A DNA stretch of 64,000 nucleotides from assembly GCA_004352715.1 (NCBI GenBank), contig SCFE01000026.1, positions 1,212,145-1,276,144 on the forward strand, given 5' to 3'. The first letter of the stretch is position 1. Each line of letters begins with the position of its first letter. Positions 56,251 to 64,000 of the stretch are shown here, piece after piece. Below the pieces are notes generated by a model that worked only from the letters and a program-made list of their open reading frames with translations, searched no databases and was not told where the DNA came from. The position numbers and the translations under genes are program-made. Source of the DNA: Hofstenia miamia. Its lineage: Eukaryota > Xenacoelomorpha > Acoela.

Positions 56251-57376
56251 TTGGGCCAATCCAGGCATTATTCTTAGACATTGAATATTTGAATATTCAT
56301 GTTAATAGAGAATAATTTAAACAGAAATTCACTCTGTTTTTTCCAAAGACTCCATCACGGTAAATGTCTTTAAATTTCAAATTTATGAGTTTAAAATCAT
56401 CTCTAAAACGTGTGTTTGTGACCAATAGTCATCAAGAATTATAACATATTTATATTTCCAACGTCAACCATTTAAACTACTTACAAATTCCTTTTTTTCA
56501 TCTTCTATTTTTGAAATTATCTCTATTTTTAGCCAGACTTTAATTTATCGATTTAAAACGTCAAACACTGCATACAAGCCCCATGTCTGTATATTTATCT
56601 CGATTATATTAATCCAATTTCAATGTCTTTCACCCTGTTTAATCGAAATTCTTCTGTCTGCGACCCTATTAACAGACAAAGTCACTGCTGTTTGATTTCA
56701 ACTCATTTCAATATTTATGTCCACATTAAAGATGTCATCCTAGGACTGGTTTAACTCCTTTCTAAATAAAAATTTAGGCCTAGAAATATATACATTTGGA
56801 GCATTATATCTCAACTACTATATTTCAATTTACTACTCCTTCTATAATAATAAAGAGAAAAACTCCAAGAGTCTTAGCTGAGATCACCTGAATTGTTGAA
56901 GTCATCAATTGATGTTTAAATCAAACCTGAAATAGAATTGTTTTTTAATATGCTAAAAATGTAGTGCCATTGAAAATAGTGAAAAATGGTTTGAATCATA
57001 TTAACATTACAGGAGATTTTTGTATCCATCTAGTGGCGAATGTTAAGACGCCATTCTGTCGGAAAATATAATTACTGAATTATGAACATCAAAAATTACT
57101 CATAGCTAGATATATCCAAAATACTTTAAGCGAACACTGTCAATTTCAACACACTAAATGTCAGCTCCTACTTGTGATTTTTAGTCGAATAATATTTCTC
57201 TTCATATTTTAAATTGCGCAAAAAATAAAAGTAAATATATAGCTAGTATTTGTAATTTTACCAAAAAATATATTCGCAAGTAATGGCTTAGCGTGATCCA
57301 TTCGTTATCTAGCTGGAAAATATGTCCCATTAACTTTCACTATAGTAATTAGCCAGTATATGCATATTTAATAATG

Positions 57377-57378
<2 letters not shown>
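56251..57378. other. non-coding stretch
   Basis: No gene or repeat was recognised. Confidence 0.35.
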
Positions 57379-57435
<57 letters not shown>

Positions 57436-57688
57436 TGTAGCACCAGTCGTAAAATTCATCCAGTTTCTTGGAATCAATCGGACTTAAATAAACTTTTNNN
57501 NNNNNNNNNNNNNNNNNNNNNNNNNNNNNNNNNNNNNNNNNNNNNNNNNNNNNNNNNNNNNNNNNNNNNNNNNNNNNNNNNNNNNNNNNNNNNNNNNNNN
57601 NNNNNNNNATATATATATATATATTGTAGCACCAGTCGTAAAATTCATCCAGTTTCTTGGAATCAATCGGACTTAAATAAACTTTTGG
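57379..57688. repeat. (TA)n and 65-bp duplication around an assembly gap
   Basis: A long TA run (57379-57432) is followed by unique sequence TTGTAGCACCAGTCGTAAAA and onward to AAACTTTT at 57497, then 111 Ns, then TA and the same unique sequence again (to about 57687). The two copies are identical as far as the first extends. This looks like two reads of one locus placed on both sides of a gap. Confidence 0.85.
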
Positions 57689-57769
57689 GCGAAACCTTCT
57701 GTCTCAAGAAGAAAAGTTGATGACGTCACGAACTTAAAACTTAAATTATTGATTGATGTTATTACTAGG

Positions 57770-58120
57770 GCTGCTATTTCAAGTGCAAAGCTGCGACCAC
57801 AACTTGCAGAAATCAAGGATTTCTACTCGTGTCTGTAGAAAATTCCAATAAAACTTGAAGATAACCTTTGCACGATAAAAGAACCATTGAAAACTACGGA
57901 TTCCCTGGACTTCTGAGATGATCCTGTCAAAATAAAACCTTACATTGAAAAGAGGGTTAAAATTTCAGACGTGTCAATTATAAAAAGCATGGAACGACTT
58001 GATGTTTCGCCTTCTCTCTATGCTAAACTGAGTAAATGCCAGCCAATGTTGAAGAACGTTATCAGGAAAAATCGAAACTTTCTTGACACTAACATTTGTA
58101 AATATATGCGAGTGTTGTAA
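57770..58120 (+). pseudogene. degenerate coding-like stretch, unrecognised
   Basis: One forward frame stays readable for 116 codons with only two stops: AAISSAKLRPQLAEIKDFYS, CL*, KIPIKLEDNLCTIKEPLKTT, DF*, then DDPVKIKPYIEKRVKISDVS, IIKSMERLDVSPSLYAKLSK and CQPMLKNVIRKNRNFLDTN. The amphipathic, charged character and balanced codons differ from neighbouring AT-rich noise. I do not recognise the family. It may be a decayed host gene copy or a transposon protein. A TGACGTCA palindrome lies just upstream at 57721-57728. Confidence 0.4.
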
Positions 58121-59478
58121 AATTATTTTGATGTATAATTTGTTAATTTGAAAATTGATTAAGTGCAATTTTTAAGCGCAATTTTTAAGGTTTTTGTTGC
58201 AATTTTTGACAGTTTGAAAGCGCAATAAAAAATCGCTTTAGTAGTTATTCATTCGCTAATTCAATTAGATATTTTTCTTTACATAACTCCCCCTCAGTGC
58301 TTGCAAACAGTTGTTAATTACGCATAGTATACGCTAGATGTTATTCGTATTTCACTAACATTCTTACACTAAACCCGTGGATGCTATGCTACAATATATA
58401 GATATTGGGGGTGTTCCAAATTATTTTTTGAGATGATGGACAAAAGTGATAAAAAAAATTTTCATAATAAAATTTTTCACTATTAAATTACGTCATGTCC
58501 TTTCTTTATTTTAAATTTTACTTATGAAGTTGAAATAAGCAGTGTAAAATGCGTCTGTTAGTGTTCCGCAAAATATAGAATTTAATTACTACGTTGCTTT
58601 AATATTCTTATTTGTTAGCTAAACATTGAGGACGGCTGTCCCCTCTCCGTCCCACCCTTATCCACCCCCATATTATATCCCCATTTTTAAAAAATGTTTA
58701 AGCTTTATGTGAATATTGTAATATAATAATTTTTTAATGATTTTCATAAGAGAAAATCCGCATTTTCGAAATTTTCTATTACCAATAAAAGAAAAGTACC
58801 TTAAGAAGAATAACACTAGCTGTCATGTGCATATATATATATAATCCATTGAAAATATTCTAGGAATGCATCTTCCTTAAAAATCACGAAATCACAAATT
58901 AAGGACATAAAATTAGTCTAAAAACTTCCTACATTCACACATATTATTATTGGATTTATGGCTTAGTGGGCATGAAACTTAAAATAGACTGCATTGGGAT
59001 TATTGTTGAGAAACTCTAACTCAAATGAAGCCATATTGTTTCCATTCATTATCAAGAGCAATTGATAAAATGATATTGTAAAGACATTGAAAAATATCCT
59101 ATGCAAAATATACAAATGGATTTCATAAATGCTCTTCACTGCCTTCAACTGTATGGGAGAATTGGATACCTCGCACATAAATTTGCCAGAAAAACTTTGT
59201 AATTAAAAAAAGCTAAGCTTCAAGATAAAGGTAGATTTTTTTTACACATAGTACTATAATTTTATATTACCCTATAATTGGCCTCATCGTCAGCAAGTTC
59301 TGTGATTAATCGTCAATAATTAGACCTCTGGTTGGTTTTAAGTCAAAGCTTTCATACTAGTATCTATCTAGAGCTTTATAACACACTACTAGTGTTTTAT
59401 CCAAAAGCAAATGAATACTTAAAATGTTATATTGAAGCTCAAAACTTGTTGGTGCTTTTTCAAATTTGCTAAAACCTT
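58121..59478. other. non-coding stretch
   Basis: A 71-codon minus-strand open frame at 58963-59178 has no recognisable motif. A C/T-rich patch at about 58635-58685 stands out in an otherwise AT-rich stretch. Confidence 0.35.
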
Positions 59479-59571
59479 ATATATATATATATATATATAT
59501 GCATATATATATATATATATATATATATAAATGCATATCAAATTGATCAATTTTGAGGTATTTTATCACAG

Positions 59572-59608
<37 letters not shown>
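59479..59608. repeat. cluster of three (TA)n tracts
   Basis: TA runs at 59479-59500, 59506-59529 and 59575-59608, separated by short unique sequence. Confidence 0.9.
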
Positions 59609-59611
<3 letters not shown>

Positions 59612-60016
59612 TGGCTTGATTTGCTGACGATGGGCAATTCTTGTGCTTAAATCTTAGGTTTTTAAATTTGCAAACAATCTGCTTAGTTCTGCTACCAGTT
59701 AGCATTATAAAAATAGAGCAAGAACGTAAACATTCACTAAATAAAATTTTGGTTTCTCATTTATCTATTGTATAATTAAAAGAATTCTTCCACGAAGTCC
59801 ACTCAAATGAGAGGGAGTTAGCTCATTACCCTTGAGTAGCAGGTTCTCCTTAACTCTGGACAGTAAGCAGCCCTCCTCGATGGACAGTCTAGTAATGCTT
59901 TATTTCAGTTCGCATATTCGCAAATTAAACTTTTTCTAAAGACTAATGAGTTTTTACTTTGGCATTAAATGCCATGCTAACTACACACTCGTTGTTCACT
60001 ACAGTAATTTCCATGC

Positions 60017-60180
60017 ATAGATCCGAATAGCACGATCAGATATCCTAATAGAACAAGCAAAGATCATACTAGCATAAGCAGATATCCAAGTAGCATACAC
60101 AGATATACGAAAAGCATATTCAGTAATTTTAATAACACAGGCAAAGATCCGCATAGCACATGCATTCATCCGAAAAAATT
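60017..60180. repeat. degenerate minisatellite, unit about 18-24 bp
   Basis: The motif AGATCCGAATAGCACGATC is repeated with changes: AGATATCCTAATAGAACAAG, AGATCATACTAGCATAAGC, AGATATCCAAGTAGCATACA, AGATATACGAAAAGCATATT, and after a break AGATCCGCATAGCACATGC. Confidence 0.65.
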
Positions 60181-60613
60181 TTTGAATTATTTTAGAATTA
60201 ATTCAAGCATCACTAAAATGAACAAGATTTAGTTATATCTTATAAAACTCTTTTTCGGTCAAGTTTTCGATATCTGCATTGATATTTCCAAACCTCGCAT
60301 TGATGATTCTGATTTTGTATTGATCTTTCAAATCTTCGCGTTCAACTTTCTAATTTTACAGGCAAGATTCTATGAATTGCACATAGTTTTCTGCGGAACT
60401 ACGTGTAGTTACATTGCTCGTGTTTAATTCCTGTGATACACTCTCAATGGATAATGCTTTTTAAATCGCAGTTCATTTCTCATGACGATTGTAACATTCA
60501 CTCTAAATATTAAATGCGCTAATGCTACTTTGAATTTACAAACCTTTGATACTGGCAATTCAAATAGCAGCAAAATAATTTAAGCAATTCATGCTCTAGC
60601 CCTGGTTATGCTA

Positions 60614-60616
<3 letters not shown>

Positions 60617-60648
<32 letters not shown>
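60617..60648. repeat. (TA)n at the left edge of a Tc1-like element
   Basis: TA run into which the element at 60649 inserted; a shorter TA run follows its right end (62073-62087). Confidence 0.9.
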
Positions 60649-60651
<3 letters not shown>

Positions 60652-60674
60652 GGCTGCAAAAAAATGAGACTAGA

Positions 60675-61566
60675 NNNNNNNNNNNNNNNNNNNNNNNNNN
60701 NNNNNNNNNNNNNNNNNNNNNNNNNNNNNNNNNNNNNNNNNNNNNNNNNNNNNNNNNNNNNNNNNNNNNNNNNNNNNNNNNNNNNNNNNNNNNNNNNNNN
60801 NNNNNNNNNNNNNNNNNNNNNNNNNNNNNNNNNNNNNNNNNNNNNNNNNNNNNNNNNNNNNNNNNNNNNNNNNNNNNNNNNNNNNNNNNNNNNNNNNNNN
60901 NNNNNNNNNNNNNNNNNNNNNNNNNNNNNNNNNNNNNNNNNNNNNNNNNNNNNNNNNNNNNNNNNNNNNNNNNNNNNNNNNNNNNNNNNNNNNNNNNNNN
61001 NNNNNNNNNNNNNNNNNNNNNNNNNNNNNNNNNNNNNNNNNNNNNNNNNNNNNNNNNNNNNNNNNNNNNNNNNNNNNNNNNNNNNNNNNNNNNNNNNNNN
61101 NNNNNNNNNNNNNNNNNNNNNNNNNNNNNNNNNNNNNNNNNNNNNNNNNNNNNNNNNNNNNNNNNNNNNNNNNNNNNNNNNNNNNNNNNNNNNNNNNNNN
61201 NNNNNNNNNNNNNNNNNNNNNNNNNNNNNNNNNNNNNNNNNNNNNNNNNNNNNNNNNNNNNNNNNNNNNNNNNNNNNNNNNNNNNNNNNNNNNNNNNNNN
61301 NNNNNNNNNNNNNNNNNNNNNNNNNNNNNNNNNNNNNNNNNNNNNNNNNNNNNNNNNNNNNNNNNNNNNNNNNNNNNNNNNNNNNNNNNNNNNNNNNNNN
61401 NNNNNNNNNNNNNNNNNNNNNNNNNNNNNNNNNNNNNNNNNNNNNNNNNNNNNNNNNNNNNNNNNNNNNNNNNNNNNNNNNNNNNNNNNNNNNNNNNNNN
61501 NNNNNNNNNNNNNNNNNNNNNNNNNNNNNNNNNNNNNNNNNNNNNNNNNNNNNNNNNNNNNNNNNN
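60675..61566. other. assembly gap (892 N)
   Basis: Run of N inside the Tc1-like element. Open frames running through it are artefacts. Confidence 0.99.
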
Positions 61567-61845
61567 TTTTTTCAGTGTTCTCTGAACTGTGGTTTCATGC
61601 ACAGAGATGTCGGCTTCAGTTTGAAGTCGGTTTGCAATTTTTTTCCCAGAAATATAGGGATTTTTGAGAGCAATTGCGACTGTTTTCTGAATGAATTTTC
61701 CAATAATTTTTCGAGGGCGTCCACTTCCTTTTCTTCTTTTGAGAGATTCTCCTTGCCGAATTTTTTTCAGCTTTCGAAAATAAGTTGATCAAGAAATTTG
61801 CGATGTCGCAAAGGCGTTTTCAAGCTGTTCCAACGTTTCCATTCC
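61567..61845 (-). pseudogene. Tc1-like transposase N-terminus, cut by gap
   Basis: The minus strand starts METLEQLENAFATSQIS, has one in-frame TGA, then reads STYFRKLKKIRQGESLKRRK, GSGRPRKIIGKFIQKTVAIA and LKNPYISGKKIANRLQTEAD, ending ISVHETTVQRTLKK at the gap. These are the two helix-turn-helix units and the GRPRK linker typical of Tc1 enzymes. Apart from the TGA the frame is clean, so the copy may be fairly young; the catalytic domain lies in the Ns. Confidence 0.85.
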
Positions 61846-62284
61846 GAAGAAATCAAGTAGAAACTTTGCAAAGCAAAACAATTTGTTTGGTAAGTTTTTT
61901 CAAATAATTACGAAGTACCAGTTTAATTAATTAACTTTTTTGTTTGACCATTTTAAAGTTCACAAAATTCTCGTTGTCTTTTATTTTTATAGTTTTCCTC
62001 TAAAACGTCTCAATACGTTTCCACAAAGCGTTAAAAAATAGGTGTTCAGTCTCATTTTTTTTTGCAGCCAACTATATATATATATATTCATATGCAAATA
62101 TTATGGGCCTTTTGTAATAGTGTTTTAAATTATATGAGCCAGGCAACAACTAACATAACACAACAGCGTTCATACAACAGGCACATACAACAAAGTAATA
62201 AATTATACTACACTTAATTTTGATAATCTTATTTATATTAATATAATTTAAAACATTTATATTAGCATAGCGGTAATGTAAATA

Positions 62285-62517
62285 CAAGTGCGCCGGAACA
62301 GGGGGCAGGGAGGACAACTGAATCTGTTGTTTTTCTTCAAGGGGGCAGATTTGCCCTGTATGCTTTACTTTGTTAATGTATATGTTGATGTTTTATATTT
62401 TTCATGACGAATGTTTGATGCGACTAAAAATGTGATATATTTTTAAAAATATATAAACCATTTTTTGCCCCTTGTGAAGATTGCCCCTACCCAATAAAAA
62501 TACTTCTGGTGTCCCTG
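62285..62517. mobile_element. hAT-like miniature element (probable)
   Basis: The left end is CAAGTGCGCCGGAACAGGGG; the inverted right end is CAGGGACACCAGAAGTATTT, only loosely similar. The flanking 8-mers TGTAAATA (62277-62284) and TGAAAATA (62518-62525) agree at 7 of 8. G-rich near the left end, C-rich near the right (TTGCCCCTACCC). Non-coding, 233 bp. Confidence 0.5.
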
Positions 62518-62645
62518 TGAAAATATTAAGACTTTCTAAAATATATAAGGGAATGGTCAGTACAACAGTAATTCAAACTAAGTCATAGAACTCATTCTAA
62601 GTAGTAGAATAGTTTTTATTGCATTTAACTGTTTTGGATTTCTAG

Positions 62646-62930
62646 GCATTCGGAATTCTTATAACCACCGCAACAGTGTTTCTTGCAAAATGTCATTTTA
62701 ACGAAAAAGAATATGAAGGAAATTGTGAAATGAAGTGGCATCAAGTTCATTATGTGCTACGGATGGCATACCTAGCAGTGATGCACAGATTTTTGCATTC
62801 CTTACAAAACGTAAACCAATTGAAATATTGTTTGTGCGATGCCTTTCACGCGTGTCATTTTCCTAGCAGTGTAGCTAGTTCAGTCACCTACTTCATGAGG
62901 TATATCTGGCGAACAATAGGTAGCGTTTTT
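62646..62930 (+). CDS. possible internal exon, Cys-rich
   Basis: After a good acceptor, GGATTTCTAG, the forward strand is open in phase 0: AFGILITTATVFLAKCHFNE, then KEYEGNCEMKWHQVHYVLRM, then AYLAVMHRFLHSLQNVNQLK and YCLCDAFHACHFPSSVASSV, to a possible donor ATAG|GTAGCG at 62931. A hydrophobic start and several Cys could fit a membrane protein loop. No family was recognised, and no partner exon was found. The open length of about 104 codons with a suitable acceptor and donor is suggestive but not proof. Confidence 0.33.
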
Positions 62931-63172
62931 AAGTACATTTTTTGGAATTTCAGCTAGTTTTGTGTCTTTGCTTAAGGTTATACGTAAACAGATGGTTAAA
63001 TAACCCTTTTTCATGGTCCTCATCACAAATACTTTTTATTGCTCCAAAACTTCTATCGGGCTCAAAAATTTTTGAGACGGANCATACTTAGGAAAAAAGG
63101 TGTATCCTTTAAGCATGAGAGCTAATCGTAGTTAAGTAATAGAAAATATTACAGCATTCCATTTTTGATATC
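62931..63172. other. non-coding stretch
   Basis: Contains a single N at 63082. Nothing recognised. Confidence 0.35.
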
Positions 63173-63334
63173 TTAATAGCAAAAATCATTGATCGCATAC
63201 AGTTTAATGTTATCGATGTTCTGGTCTTTAATTTTTGCGGTATAATCGTCATAGATTACGGGGGCTTTGTCATAAGAATCACTTCGACTAAGTAAATCAT
63301 TTTCTTCCTCGCGCGAATGGTCACTTTCTGCATC
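63173..63334 (-). CDS. terminal exon of unrecognised acidic protein
   Basis: On the minus strand, an ATTATTTAG acceptor (63335-63336) is followed by exactly 53 codons and TAA at 63173: DAESDHSREEENDLLSRSDS, YDKAPVIYDDYTAKIKDQNI, DNIKLYAINDFCY. Codons use CpG freely (TCG, GCG, CGC, ACC, GAC), unlike chance AT-rich frames here, and the sequence is acidic, then mixed. It looks like a real cytoplasmic C-terminal tail with YDKAPVIYDDY as a possible tyrosine-based signal. The upstream exons should lie to the right, beyond 63.4 kb or outside the window. The family is unknown. Confidence 0.6.
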   Translation of the reverse strand, partial: DAESDHSREEENDLLSRSDSYDKAPVIYDDYTAKIKDQNIDNIKLYAINDFCY

Positions 63335-63336
63335 CT

Positions 63337-64000
63337 AAATAATCATGAAAAATATTTTAAAAATCTTTTATACAAAATAAATTTAATTTAGAAAATCTAA
63401 TTGTTTAAAACAAAAAGGAATATAAAAATAAAAAATATGAAAGTATATTGCGAACTTTTGAAATTAAAAAACTAAAACTAATACCATTCATGGAAATGAC
63501 TTTTTGGTGTTGGAATTCATCTCAAAAATTACATAAAACTATAGAAATATATCCCTAGATGTTCTTCACGAGATTTTGTTGTAAATACATTTTTAAATGT
63601 CACATTATTAATGAATCAATAATGGAACATCCAGGTAGTGGTTAAGAAAGCGGCTACTATTGCAGTATACCCCGGTGTCAAAACATGCAGGGAAATAATG
63701 TTTAGTAGTAAATACGTTTTTAACTTTTAAGTTGCTTAGCTCATGAATAAGGATCTTGCGCTAACCACGAGCCACGAACCTCATGTAACCCTCATAGATA
63801 TTTCAATATTTTCAATAGCAAATTTATAGTAAAGAGCACAATTAATATTAAAATACACAAAACGACACATCAAAAAAGTATTGATAAATATATAAATATA
63901 CATAGATATTTCAATATTTTCAAGAACAAATTTATAGTAAAGAGCACAAAAAAATTAAAATACACAAAAAGAACACATCAAAAAAGTATTAATAAATATA
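63337..64000. other. AT-rich right end, probable intron
   Basis: No exon was recognised. Near the end a segment is repeated: ATAGATATTTCAATATTTTC followed by AGCAAATTTATAGTAAAGAG occurs at about 63796-63840 and again at 63902-63948, a tandem unit of about 108 bp. Confidence 0.5.

Larger units (their letters stand above)
60649..62072 (-). mobile_element. Tc1-like element, mostly in an assembly gap
   Basis: GTTGGCTGCAAAAAAATGAG at the left is matched by an inverted copy at the right (GTTGGCTGCAAAAAAAAATG). TA lies on both sides. The unit as assembled is 1424 bp, including 892 N at 60675-61566. The right part encodes the transposase N-terminus on the minus strand. Confidence 0.85.

Noticed and set aside
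58963-59178. 71-codon minus-strand open frame
   Set aside because: No motif and no conserved partner; probably chance.

Overview
The window reads as a gappy scaffold from an AT-rich animal genome, almost certainly an invertebrate. It has spliced genes, a class A GPCR, Penelope-like, LINE, gypsy, Tc1/mariner, hAT and piggyBac remnants, many short inverted-repeat elements and many (TA)n tracts. Nothing bacterial or viral in layout is present. I cannot name the species. Runs of N lie at 18535-18877, 20958-21602, 44504-44628, 57498-57608 and 60675-61566, and single Ns at 22315, 26444, 34720 and 63082.

Host genes are few. (1) Two inverted paralogous terminal exons of an unrecognised protein lie at 1568-2056 (+) and 8681-9076 (-); they share residues and intron position. 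(2) A two-exon class A GPCR (exons 32617-32848 and 38343-39001, +) has a TATA-type promoter, and its splice sites join in frame to about 296 residues across a 5.5 kb intron full of repeats. (3) An acidic terminal exon lies at 63173-63334 (-). (4) Weak candidate exons lie at 1-56, 53250-53328 and 62646-62930.

Most of the rest is transposon debris. 2.9-4.2 kb: piggyBac remnant. 6.2 kb: reverse transcriptase scrap. 12.6-16.8 kb: a LINE interrupted by a 2.1 kb hAT element (perfect 8-bp duplication) that itself holds a TTAA-type element, with a Tc1 element next to it. 17-26 kb: LINE 3' end, Penelope RT, and three terminal-inverted-repeat elements lying between the Penelope RT and a GIY-YIG endonuclease piece. 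29.6-32 kb: a hAT derivative and a tandem-repeat element. 33-38 kb: the GPCR intron with its repeats. 42.3-52.3 kb: a block almost free of CpG holding a Tc1 element, a Penelope end, a gypsy element and a foldback element. 54-62.5 kb: Tc1 derivatives, tandem repeats, hAT-like miniature elements and a gap-split Tc1-like element.

No pathway or operon is visible; the host genes appear unrelated. The most unusual large-scale signal is the sharply bounded CpG-depleted block. The most useful overlooked coding signals are the paralog pair, the GPCR splice model and the 63.2 kb exon.
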